Origin: Rhizobium sophoriradicis
GTDB lineage: Bacteria > Pseudomonadota > Alphaproteobacteria > Rhizobiales > Rhizobiaceae
Reading direction: 5' to 3'
NCBI RefSeq assembly: GCF_003939025.1
Contig: NZ_RQIH01000019.1
Coordinates: 62,001 to 126,000 of the forward strand
DNA: 64,000 nt
Translations under genes and position numbers: made by a program
In this document: positions 1 through 7,882 of the stretch, piece by piece
Layout: every line of letters begins with the position of its first letter
Position numbering within the stretch: the stretch's first letter is position 1
The notes under the pieces: model-generated
Databases searched by the model: none
The model's input: the letters and a program-made list of their open reading frames with translations, nothing else
Told to the model about the DNA's origin: nothing

Positions 1-2
1 AT

Positions 3-1655
3 CCCGATCTTGGTAATGTCCAGATCAAGGTCATGGGCGGTGTGCCGGACCAAGTCGTGCCTTTGATTGGATCCAACTGGAACATCTCGCCTTACTCGAA
101 CAGCGGTGTGCCTCAGTTTCTGAACAAGCTTGATTTCTATGTGTTCTTTCACAGCCGGCGATGGGTTGAGGCGTTTGGCATTGGCATTGCCGAAGCGATG
201 GCGAGCGGGCTTGTGACCATCCTCGACCCATCGTTTCGTGACCTGTTCGAAGACGGTGCGGTCTATTGCCGGCCCGACGAAACAACCAACGTTCTGGAGA
301 GATTTCTCGCGTCTCCCGAGGCCTTCAGCGCCCAGTCGGCAGCCGCGCGCACATTGGTCGAGAAGAAGTTTTCGAAAAGCCGATACCCGGAAAGAATGCG
401 TGCCATCTATGACGAACTCGGACTTTGCTCGCCTGCCGCGCTTGCCACGGTCGGCAAGGCGGTTGGCGCTGACGCGTTCTCCGGGTCGAGCGGACACGCA
501 ACGGTCCGTTCCGGGCCGCGAAGATCGCAACGGTCGCTGATGGGACGGCGCCGCGTCCTGTTTGTCGCGACAAACGGCATAGGCCTTGGCCATATCACGC
601 GATTAATGGCAATCGCCGAGCGCATGTCGCCTGACATGGAGCCCGTTTTCCTGACAATGTCGGCCGGATCTTCGATTATCGAAGCACGTGGGCACCCGGT
701 AGACTACATACCGTCCGCCTCGAAGATCGGTGTGACGGACGACAGCTGGAACGAGGTCTTCGCACAGGAATTGCTGACCGCCGTGGAGGCGTTTGCCATC
801 AACAGCGTCGTCTTCGACAGCAACCATCCCTATCCTGGCTTACTGAAGGTGCTGACCGCCCGTCCCGATCTGAACTGGGTCTGGATCCGCCGCGGGATGT
901 GGGCATCCTGTCATAGCCTCGATCCGTCGATGCAGCATCGGTTCGACATGGTGATCGAGCCGGGCGAGTTCGCCGCGGACGAAGACCACGGCATCACCGC
1001 GCAATTGCGCGCTGGCGTGATCGGCGTTTCTCCGATCCTCCTTGTTGACAATGACGACAGGCTCTCGCGGGCAGAAGCTGCATCGGCTCTCGGTGTCGAT
1101 CCTGCCGGTCTTGTCGCCGTCGTGCAGCTCGGTTCGGAACGAAATTTAGACGTCAGCCGGCTGCGGCCGGCGATCATCAACGGACTGCTCAAGCATGGAG
1201 TCCAGGTCGTCGACGCGGTCAATCCCCTCGCCCCGAAGCGCGAGGATCATATCGGGGGCACCGTGCAAAAGGCGATCTATCCGATCGCCAGATATTTCAA
1301 CGCCGTTGACCTGATGATTACGAATGCCGGCTACAACAGCTACCACGAATGTATTTATGGCGGCATCCCGGCAATCTTCGTTCCGAATGAAGCGCCCGAG
1401 ATGGACGAGCAGGCCGTAAGAGCGGCCTATGCGCAAAGCTCCGGATTGGGGCTATGTTTGAGATCGGTGGATGCCGAACGAGCGCATGAGGCGATCGAAC
1501 TCGCTCTGTCGGAGGATTTTCTTGCCCAGCATCGCACACGAGCAAGCCGCATCGTTTTTGCCAATGGAGCGCGTGAAGCGGCGCTGGCAATCGAAGAGCT
1601 CGCATTCTCTGTCAGGACGGATCGAGCGCTCGGGGGATCAATCGCCCGCGTATGA
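3..1655 (+). CDS. Two-domain glycosyltransferase, 5' end outside window
   Basis: The frame is open from the first bases of the window, so the start codon lies upstream; the ATG at 33 is internal. Residues up to about 145 look like the C-terminal half of a GT4-type glycosyltransferase, with the EAFGIGIAEAMASG block typical of the nucleotide-sugar site. From about residue 180 a second domain begins with RRRVLFVATNGIGLGHITR, resembling MurG/GT28-like or UDP-glycosyltransferases, and it has the NAGYNSYHECIYGGIPA segment expected at a donor site. The two domains are continuous in one frame, and no ribosome binding site precedes the internal ATG at 540, so a fusion is more likely than two genes. 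Acceptor and sugar are unknown. A link to the T6SS genes downstream is only positional. Confidence 0.75.
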   Translation, partial: PDLGNVQIKVMGGVPDQVVPLIGSNWNISPYSNSGVPQFLNKLDFYVFFHSRRWVEAFGIGIAEAMASGLVTILDPSFRDLFEDGAVYCRPDETTNVLERFLASPEAFSAQSAAARTLVEKKFSKSRYPERMRAIYDELGLCSPAALATVGKAVGADAFSGSSGHATVRSGPRRSQRSLMGRRRVLFVATNGIGLGHITRLMAIAERMSPDMEPVFLTMSAGSSIIEARGHPVDYIPSASKIGVTDDSWNEVFAQELLTAVEAFAINSVVFDSNHPYPGLLKVLTARPDLNWVWIRRGMWASCHSLDPSMQHRFDMVIEPGEFAADEDHGITAQLRAGVIGVSPILLVDNDDRLSRAEAASALGVDPAGLVAVVQLGSERNLDVSRLRPAIINGLLKHGVQVVDAVNPLAPKREDHIGGTVQKAIYPIARYFNAVDLMITNAGYNSYHECIYGGIPAIFVPNEAPEMDEQAVRAAYAQSSGLGLCLRSVDAERAHEAIELALSEDFLAQHRTRASRIVFANGAREAALAIEELAFSVRTDRALGGSIARV

Positions 1656-1842
1656 CATTTTCGCACCGCCCCGGTTGCGCAGGTCAGACCGGGGCTCCTT
1701 TCGGGCGTATTGCGGTCGACCGGAAGGCCAGGCGACTGGCATCGGATTGTTGCACTATCGATGTCACTTCCGAGGCGAGGGGCCTTTGTGCTAGGCTTCT
1801 CCATCAGGATCGCCGGCGTCACGAGACAGGGGCATTCTCCGC
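1656..1842 (+). promoter_or_regulatory. Intergenic region before vgrG
   Basis: These 187 bases separate the glycosyltransferase from vgrG and must carry the vgrG promoter if the two are not co-transcribed. No clear -35/-10 pair was found. A sigma-54-like TGGC...TTGC match near 1737-1754 has the wrong spacing. Confidence 0.3.
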
Positions 1843-4149
1843 ATGGCTGATGATCGCAAGACAACCGTCCAGACGCCGCTCGGATCCGAAGCGCTGACTT
1901 TCACGCATCTCATCGGCGGCGATGCGGTCAGCCGGTGTTTTGCCTTCACTGTCGGCTTCATCAGTTCCGGAGAGAATGTCGACGCACTGAAGCTGCTCGG
2001 AAAATCCTTGTCAGTAGAAGGCGAAGGCGGAGACAAGAAGCGCTGGTTCAGCGGGCTGGTCACCGATTTTCGCCTGACGCGCATCGAGGAAAGGTTTGCC
2101 TACTACGAGGCGGAGGTGCGGCCCTGGCTTTGGCTGCTCGGCAACAGCACCGATTGCCGCATTTTCCAAAATATGAGCGTCGTCGAAATCGTCGAGAAGA
2201 TATTCTCGAAATACAAGGCGGCAAAATTCGAGAAGCGGTTGCAGGGTTCCTACGAGGCTCGGGAATACTGCGTGCAATATGACGAAACCGACCTCGACTT
2301 CGTGCAGCGGCTGCTCGAGCACGAAGGCATCATGTATTTCTTCGAATATGATGAGGGCGAACACACTCTGGTTCTTGCCGATGCCATGAACAAGCTGAAG
2401 CCAGCGCCAGGCTATGGCAGCGTCAAGTTCCGGGCCGAGGGCGACCCCGTGCGCCGGGATGAGGAATATATGACGGACTGGGTTTCGACCAGTTCCGTCC
2501 TGCCCGGCACCTTCGCCCACACGGACTATGACTTCACCAAACCGGGCGCCGACCTCATGGCGCAATCGGCGCAACCTTTCTCACACGCGGAAGCACAGGG
2601 TGAACATTATCGCCATCCCGGCGCGCATCTGACGGTCGGCCGCGGCGACGCGGTTGCCGTCGTGCGGCGGGAGGAAATTCAGGCGGCACATCAACGGATC
2701 GCCGCTGGCGGCACGGTGCGGGGTCTGGCTTCCGGATGCACTTTCAAGCTCGAGAATTTCCCGCGCAAGGACCAGAACGCGGAATACGTCGTGCTGCGCG
2801 CCGACTATCGTCTCTTCGATCCGGGTTACCGGCCCGCAGCCTATGCGGAGGAGGAAACCTTTCGGGCGACATTCCAGGTGGCTCCGACCTCCATCAGTTA
2901 TCGGCCGCCTCGCAACACGATCCGGCCGATCATGCGCGGGCCGCAGACTGCGACCGTGGTTGGCCCTGCCGGCGAGGAGATCTTCACCGACAAATATGCA
3001 CGCGTGAAAGTGCAGTTCCACTGGGACCGGCTCGGCAAGAAGGACCAGAACAGCTCCTGTTTCGTGCGCGTCTCGCAAACCTGGAGCGGTGCGGGCTGGG
3101 GGTTTATCCAAATCCCCCGTATCGGTCAGGAAGTGATCGTCGACTTTCTCGAAGGGGATCCTGACCGGCCGATCATCACCGGCAGGGTGTATAACGGCAA
3201 GGAAATGCCGCCCTACGAACTGCCCGGACATGCCACCCAATCCGGGTTGAAGACGAATTCGTCTCCTGGCGGGGGCGGGTGGAACGAACTGCGTTTCGAA
3301 GACAAAGCCGGATCGGAGGAGGTTTATTTCCAGGCGCAGAAAGACCACAACCTCCTGATCAAGCACGATCGCAGCAAACTCGTCCAACACGATCAGTCGG
3401 ATCGCATCGACAACAACGCCAAGCACTCCGTCGGCGTGAACCTCGACGAGGATGTCGGCAACAACAAGACGACCAAGGTTGGTGTCGACCGCACCGTCAA
3501 TATCGGATCGAATGATACCGAGACGGTGGGGGTCAATCGATCTCTGACTGTGGGCGCCAATGAGACGATCAGTATCGGCTCAAATTCCACAGAGACGATC
3601 GGCGCCAATCACACCCAGACCGTTGCCATCGTCCAGACGGTGACCGTTGGCGCCGCACGCGTCGATAGCGTCGGCGCGACAGAGACCAGATCGGTCGGCG
3701 CGACCCAATCGAATACGATCGGCGCGTCCCGTTCCGTCAGCGTCGGTGCCGGCCAGAGCCACGACATCGGCGCCTCCGACAGCTGGAAAATCGGCTCAGA
3801 CCAGAGCGTGTCGATCGGCGGCGGGCAGACAAGCAGCATCGGCAAGGCGCGTAGCGCCAAGATCAGCGATGACGATTCCACGGAGATCGGCGGAAGTAGG
3901 GCGGTGAAAGTCGCCAGGGGCAGTCTTGTCGAGGTGGGTGAAGACGGAGCGATCAAGATCGGTCAGGACCTGCTGATCGAAGCGGGGGACTCGGTCGTCA
4001 TCAAGTGCGGCTCAGCAAGCATCGCGATGAAGAAGGACGGCACGATCTCGATCGAAGGCAAGGACATTTCGATCAACGCCTCGGGCAAATTCAATGGCAA
4101 GGCCTCGGGAGAGGTCACATGGAAGGGCAGCAAGATCAATCATAATTGA
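1843..4149 (+). CDS. vgrG: Type VI secretion spike protein VgrG/TssI
   Basis: The 768-residue protein is the trimeric spike that caps the Hcp tube and carries effectors out of the cell. Residues 1-360 form the gp27-like base. The gp5-like OB-fold follows around 365-450, including the conserved FVRVSQTWSGAGWGF and IGQEVIVDFLEGDPDRPII blocks. The last part is a long beta-helix needle made of 23 consecutive eight-residue repeats, then a short tail. No extra catalytic domain is attached, so it is a plain rather than an evolved VgrG. It is followed, 11 bases after its stop, by a DUF6484 gene and probably shares its transcript. The ATG at 1843 has only a weak G-rich ribosome binding site. Confidence 0.96.
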   Translation: MADDRKTTVQTPLGSEALTFTHLIGGDAVSRCFAFTVGFISSGENVDALKLLGKSLSVEGEGGDKKRWFSGLVTDFRLTRIEERFAYYEAEVRPWLWLLGNSTDCRIFQNMSVVEIVEKIFSKYKAAKFEKRLQGSYEAREYCVQYDETDLDFVQRLLEHEGIMYFFEYDEGEHTLVLADAMNKLKPAPGYGSVKFRAEGDPVRRDEEYMTDWVSTSSVLPGTFAHTDYDFTKPGADLMAQSAQPFSHAEAQGEHYRHPGAHLTVGRGDAVAVVRREEIQAAHQRIAAGGTVRGLASGCTFKLENFPRKDQNAEYVVLRADYRLFDPGYRPAAYAEEETFRATFQVAPTSISYRPPRNTIRPIMRGPQTATVVGPAGEEIFTDKYARVKVQFHWDRLGKKDQNSSCFVRVSQTWSGAGWGFIQIPRIGQEVIVDFLEGDPDRPIITGRVYNGKEMPPYELPGHATQSGLKTNSSPGGGGWNELRFEDKAGSEEVYFQAQKDHNLLIKHDRSKLVQHDQSDRIDNNAKHSVGVNLDEDVGNNKTTKVGVDRTVNIGSNDTETVGVNRSLTVGANETISIGSNSTETIGANHTQTVAIVQTVTVGAARVDSVGATETRSVGATQSNTIGASRSVSVGAGQSHDIGASDSWKIGSDQSVSIGGGQTSSIGKARSAKISDDDSTEIGGSRAVKVARGSLVEVGEDGAIKIGQDLLIEAGDSVVIKCGSASIAMKKDGTISIEGKDISINASGKFNGKASGEVTWKGSKINHN
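3430..3981 (+). repeat. 23 tandem octapeptide repeats in VgrG needle
   Basis: This stretch encodes 23 unbroken eight-residue units, each opening with V/I-G (a few degenerate, such as VA or IS) followed by x-N/D/S-x-S/T-x-x. The DNA period is 24 bp but the DNA units have diverged, so it is a protein repeat rather than a recent DNA expansion. The pattern fits the triple beta-helix needle of a gp5-like spike. Confidence 0.85.
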
Positions 4150-4160
4150 GGACGGGTCAT

Positions 4161-4586
4161 ATGTCCGACATTCTGGAGCGGATTGAGGGAGTGGTCATCG
4201 GGCTGTTGCTGGGTTTCGATGCAGGCGTGCCACTGGTCGTGTTTCCCGGCAATCCCGTGGAGACAGCGCTCCGTGCGAAAAGCTTGACAGAGCTCACTTC
4301 TGCCATGGTCGGGGCTGAGGTAGCGTTACTCTTCGAGGGTGGGGACCCGTCTCGGCCGCTGATCCTAGGGCGCATCGTCGATCCGGCGCGCGGGGCGCCG
4401 ACGCCGAATGTCGTTCGTGACGGCGAGCGTGTTCAGATCACAGCCGGAGAGCGGATCGAGCTTCGTTGCGGCAAAGCGACGATCATCATGGAAAAGGATG
4501 GGCACATCACCATCCGCGGCACTTATGTGACGAGCCACGCTAGCGCAGCCAATCGCGTCCGTGGTGGATCGGTGAACCTCAACTAA
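4161..4586 (+). CDS. DUF6484 domain protein, VgrG-associated
   Basis: The 141-residue protein matches the DUF6484 pattern found next to vgrG genes. An N-terminal block, VIGLLLGFDAGVPLVVFPG, is followed by an OB-like stretch containing the SRPLILGRI block. The C-terminal beta-rich tail (GERIELRCGKATIIMEKDG) resembles the end of VgrG itself. A role as adaptor or spike accessory is inferred from family context. The ATG at 4161 is preferred because GAGGACGG lies just upstream; an in-frame TTG at 4146 would overlap the vgrG stop. The downstream gene starts at this gene's stop codon. Confidence 0.8.
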   Translation: MSDILERIEGVVIGLLLGFDAGVPLVVFPGNPVETALRAKSLTELTSAMVGAEVALLFEGGDPSRPLILGRIVDPARGAPTPNVVRDGERVQITAGERIELRCGKATIIMEKDGHITIRGTYVTSHASAANRVRGGSVNLN

Positions 4587-4936
4587 TGCCCGCCGCTCCC
4601 GTCCTTCGCGAGATCGTCCGCCAACACGCCGAAATGGCGGCGTTCTTATGGACCGTCTATGACTATCATTTGCTTCACCCGGACGAAAATCCTGACATGG
4701 ATGAGGAGCGGCTTGCTCGGCTGGTCGAGCGGCTTGAGGCCCATTTAGACGGCTTAAGAGTGGCGGGGCAGGCAGGGCAGGATATCGCCAAGGAGCGATA
4801 TGCGGAATTTCCCGAGGCGGGCGAGCTATTTGTGGTGCGGATGCTGAGCGCCAGACGATTGATCGCTGTGAAGGAACTGGACCTGGACAAGGTCCGCGAA
4901 TATCTGACCGTCAACGGCGCAAGCGCTCAGAGATAA
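4586..4936 (+). CDS. Truncated TIGR02270-like T6SS-associated protein
   Basis: The 116-residue product resembles only the N-terminus of TIGR02270 proteins found in T6SS loci: QHAEMAAFLWTVYDY, then VERLEAHLDGLRVAGQAG. Full-length relatives are several hundred residues long with a HEAT-repeat body, and here the reading frame stops after about 116 residues. The start ATG overlaps the previous TAA by one base, so translation is probably coupled. The 3' end overlaps the convergent beta-propeller gene by 10 bases, which suggests the C-terminal part was lost when the opposite-strand cargo module arrived or the locus rearranged. Whether the short product still functions is unknown. Confidence 0.6.
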   Translation: MPAAPVLREIVRQHAEMAAFLWTVYDYHLLHPDENPDMDEERLARLVERLEAHLDGLRVAGQAGQDIAKERYAEFPEAGELFVVRMLSARRLIAVKELDLDKVREYLTVNGASAQR

Positions 4937-5856
4937 CGCCTGCTCATGTCGATGACCTGAATATACAGCTGTCCGTCGTAGCCAAATTCGAACCCCGACC
5001 AGGAATTTCCGTCAAACACGAAGATCTCTTTCCACCCGGTGACGACGAGCAAATCGGGCGACGGCTGCATCGCATAGGCAAAGCCCAAGGCCCGGAACTC
5101 TTTCAGGACGTGATTGTCTTGGACGAAAACCCCGAAGTCATTATCGCCCCAAAACCGCGCCCCCTTGAAGTCACATATCGACATGAAATCACTGTCGGGC
5201 GCCTTGATCTCTTTCAACAGATTGTCTCGGTACTCTAAGCAGATGCCGTCTTCGCAGCCGATGCTGACCGTCCCGTTGGGCGAGACATGGATCGCTTCGA
5301 TTGAGCGGTTGAAATCGAGCGGGACCTGCCGCCAACGGTCCCCTTGTAGATGGAGGAGAGTACCATTGTTGCCCGCCACATGAAGGAGCTCGGCCGACGG
5401 CCCATGCATGGCCCTCAGGAATGACGATACCAGCGGTTGGATCGGCTGCCACGAAATGCCGTCAAAACGACACACGCAGCCGTCCTCGCCGTAGGTGAAG
5501 AGAGTTCCATCGGGCAGGCGGAACAGCTTGTGAAAGAAGGGCTCTGGCGCCCGTGCGATGGTGTGCGAACTGCCGCGCAGGAAATGGGTGAGGCCGCCGA
5601 CCTCCAGCAACACGTGATCATCTTGCGAACCGCTGATGTGCGACAACATCTGGTTTTCCAGCTGCAAGAGAACATGAAACCGGGCGCTCCGCCCAGTGAA
5701 ATCCACTAACAGCAGATAGGAACGGCCGCACTCCCTATATTCATCGCTGAGTTCAATCGACACGCCAAAAAGCGTGCCGCCAAGGTGATAGCCGCGCATT
5801 GCCTCCAGGTAGACTTCCTGTGAAGGCACATCGTCTATTGTCTTGCGCCCGGTCAT
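4927..5856 (-). CDS. Beta-propeller-like protein, candidate immunity or effector partner
   Basis: This is a 309-residue soluble protein with no signal peptide or membrane segment. It is rich in short beta strands with repeated patterns such as LPDGTLFTYGEDGCVCRFDG, NNGTLLHLQGDRW and SPNGTVSIGCEDGICLEY, which read like blades of a beta-propeller. Its start ATG overlaps the stop of the PAAR-like effector gene (ATGA), so the two are translated together. Position directly after a putative toxin gene is typical for immunity genes, and that is the main reason for the suggestion. A role in effector loading is the alternative. No specific family is recognised. Confidence 0.55.
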   Translation of the reverse strand: MTGRKTIDDVPSQEVYLEAMRGYHLGGTLFGVSIELSDEYRECGRSYLLLVDFTGRSARFHVLLQLENQMLSHISGSQDDHVLLEVGGLTHFLRGSSHTIARAPEPFFHKLFRLPDGTLFTYGEDGCVCRFDGISWQPIQPLVSSFLRAMHGPSAELLHVAGNNGTLLHLQGDRWRQVPLDFNRSIEAIHVSPNGTVSIGCEDGICLEYRDNLLKEIKAPDSDFMSICDFKGARFWGDNDFGVFVQDNHVLKEFRALGFAYAMQPSPDLLVVTGWKEIFVFDGNSWSGFEFGYDGQLYIQVIDMSRRYL

Positions 5857-6839
5857 GCCACTGTCCTGTGACGCATCGTCCGCATCTCATTAAGTTCCTC
5901 CATTGATTTCTTGGGAGGAGGGGGACCGACGACGCTCTGGATATAGGCCATAAATATCATGGTTAGACATTTCGCGACCTTCTCTTGCGTGGCAGGGCTC
6001 GAATTCTTGCACTCCTTGTGTTGTTCGGAGATCGACTTCGTTCCCTTGGCGACAGCCCCCCGTAACTTAGGGGACCTGCCTGTCTGAGCTTCCAGTTTTG
6101 CGTTGTAGTCGTTGACCGCCTTCGTCTTCGTGTCGTGGGGAGTGTCCTTGCGGCTTCCTTTGCCGGTTTCCTGGAACCCGCCGCCCTTCTTGTGCTTCAT
6201 CGACCGGATGCAGACACATGGTGCCGTGCGCACGCTGTAATCCTTCCACTGATCGTAGGAGGTATTATGAGCACGATCGGGCTGGAAGTATTCGTTTCCG
6301 ACATAGTGTTCCGACTGATATCCCTGCGGACAATTTTTCTTGTTGTGCGGATGCAGACGTAGGTTCATCTTCTGCAGCAGCGTGCCGCACGTGATTCCTC
6401 CGACATTTGCCGAGAGCACATGAAGCCAAGGCGGCGTACCGGCCTGTGGCGATGCGTGGTCATTGGTCGCCATATCGCTGAATCGAATGACCGGCTCGCC
6501 ATCGAATTTCACGTCATTCGACCAGGAGTGGAAATACTCCTTGCCTGTATTCCTTGAGGTGATGAGGTTTTTCTTGGGGGCGCAACCGGCTTCTGTGCCA
6601 GTTGTCTTCGACAGATAGGATTTGTTCTTGATGTTGACCGTCTGGCCGCCGATTTTGACCGTGCTCGTGCCCTTGTCGGTATCGCTCGAGGTGCCGAAGC
6701 TCGGATAGGGAACGGGCACGCCCGGTGGCGTAGCGGGCGTCTGGGGCGGAGTGAAGCAGGTGTCGGGAAATGCGGCAATGGTCTTTCCATCGGTGTCCTT
6801 GCCCGAAATCTCCAATCCGTTCGCAAAGACATTTCCCAT
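5853..6839 (-). CDS. PAAR-like (DUF4150) T6SS effector with putative toxin C-terminus
   Basis: The 328-residue protein starts MGNVFANGLEISGKDTDGK and carries a DUF4150 PAAR-like domain over roughly residues 1-150, expected to sharpen the VgrG tip. The remaining 180 residues form a separate Cys/His-containing domain with SEHYVGNEYF, APCVCIRSMKHKKGG and DTPHDTKTKAVNDYNAK. That composition resembles HNH/endonuclease VII-type toxin domains, but the match is by eye and weak. The start ATG at 6839 overlaps the TGA of the ketosynthase-like gene by one base; longer upstream extensions overlap that gene heavily and were rejected. The beta-propeller gene downstream is the likely cognate immunity partner. 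Confidence 0.75.
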   Translation of the reverse strand: MGNVFANGLEISGKDTDGKTIAAFPDTCFTPPQTPATPPGVPVPYPSFGTSSDTDKGTSTVKIGGQTVNIKNKSYLSKTTGTEAGCAPKKNLITSRNTGKEYFHSWSNDVKFDGEPVIRFSDMATNDHASPQAGTPPWLHVLSANVGGITCGTLLQKMNLRLHPHNKKNCPQGYQSEHYVGNEYFQPDRAHNTSYDQWKDYSVRTAPCVCIRSMKHKKGGGFQETGKGSRKDTPHDTKTKAVNDYNAKLEAQTGRSPKLRGAVAKGTKSISEQHKECKNSSPATQEKVAKCLTMIFMAYIQSVVGPPPPKKSMEELNEMRTMRHRTVA

Positions 6840-7882
6840 CACTGCACCCTGAATGAGAAGATGGCAGCACCGCAGGCACCGCTGTCGTTGGATGCCTCGA
6901 TGAGGACGGGGCTGCCGCCCGAATAGCCTTTGGCGGCTGCGGTCATCGCCATTCCGACCATGATCGGCACGACGGCGGCTCCCACGTTGCCGAGCGATTC
7001 GGCGGGAGACCGGATATCCTGGAAGTCGTGGGCCCCGCGAACCAGCCGGATCGACGCAAGGGCCGATTGTCTGAACCAATATTGCTCACCGATGAGATCT
7101 GCGATCCTATAGCCAAGCCCCGCCATTTCGATCCCGCATTCCGCCAGGGCCTCCCTATAGGCTGCCGTCATGCCATCGCCACGCAATGGTAGATGCATCC
7201 CGTCCGCATCGAGCCCGTTGTAGATGAAAGCCTGTTCTCGACTGAGACCTAGCCCGGCGAGTCGGAAATTGCCTTGTCCCGCCCGGCCGCAGAGGATCGC
7301 GCCGGCTGCTTCGCCCGGAATGAAACCATTGGCGTTGTCTGGCGTCAGCAATCGGTTCTCGGCCAGATAGTGCGTGACCGTTCCAGCCGTGAGATAACTA
7401 TCCACACCGGCGATGACGACGTGGTCTGTATCCGAATCGGCCAACAATCGCGCTGCCGTTCGCAAAGCGGCATGTCCTGCCGGCCTTCCTTCGCTGATCA
7501 CGCGCGTGGGCCCGGTGGCAGAATTCCCAAGGAGATCGCCAATTCGGCGGACGAGCCGCACGCTATCTTCGATCGGTGAACCGGAACGGCCTTCCTCTGG
7601 AAGGCAAAGTACCAGCTGGGCGGCCATTGCACGCGGGGTGGACAAGGAATCCAGACTTTCTCGGATCGCGGCAGCAACCATGTAGGCCATACGCTGCTCG
7701 CCCAAAACTTCGGGGATCAAAGGGATCGGAGCGCCGATGATCGGCTCATCCGGGCCGGACTGAAATCGGGTTTCCTGAAATCCATCAATGCGCGAACGTA
7801 TGGCAGCACAGGCCGAAGGCGCATCGAGACCAACGGCGGTCACCATCCCGCAGGCAAGGACGTCCAGCGCACGGGCCGTCAT
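6839..7882 (-). CDS. Ketosynthase-like (thiolase-fold) T6SS accessory protein
   Basis: This 347-residue protein has the overall layout of a beta-ketoacyl synthase: an N-terminal VLACGMVTAVGLDA block, a central VVIAGVDSYLTAG block where synthases carry the catalytic cysteine, and a late SPAESLGNVGAAVVP block where they carry a histidine. Both catalytic positions appear changed: Asp or Val at the Cys nucleophile and Asn at the His of the GH motif. It is therefore probably not a condensing enzyme. Such proteins recur between DUF2169 and DUF4150 genes in T6SS cargo modules, and a structural or effector-loading role is inferred. It overlaps the neighbouring genes by 4 bases upstream and 1 base downstream. 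Confidence 0.75.
   Translation of the reverse strand: MTARALDVLACGMVTAVGLDAPSACAAIRSRIDGFQETRFQSGPDEPIIGAPIPLIPEVLGEQRMAYMVAAAIRESLDSLSTPRAMAAQLVLCLPEEGRSGSPIEDSVRLVRRIGDLLGNSATGPTRVISEGRPAGHAALRTAARLLADSDTDHVVIAGVDSYLTAGTVTHYLAENRLLTPDNANGFIPGEAAGAILCGRAGQGNFRLAGLGLSREQAFIYNGLDADGMHLPLRGDGMTAAYREALAECGIEMAGLGYRIADLIGEQYWFRQSALASIRLVRGAHDFQDIRSPAESLGNVGAAVVPIMVGMAMTAAAKGYSGGSPVLIEASNDSGACGAAIFSFRVQ

Noticed and set aside
1737..1754. Sigma-54-like TGGC...TTGC sequence before vgrG
   Set aside because: The distance between the GG and GC elements is 14 rather than 12 bases, so it does not fit a sigma-54 promoter.
2581..3426. Long open frame antisense to vgrG
   Set aside because: It lies fully opposite a well-supported gene, has no family resemblance, and is explained by GC-rich codon use.
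3430..3981. Regular 24-bp period as a possible CRISPR or DNA repeat array
   Set aside because: The period is the octapeptide repeat of VgrG; the DNA units are divergent, lack spacers and lie inside an intact gene.
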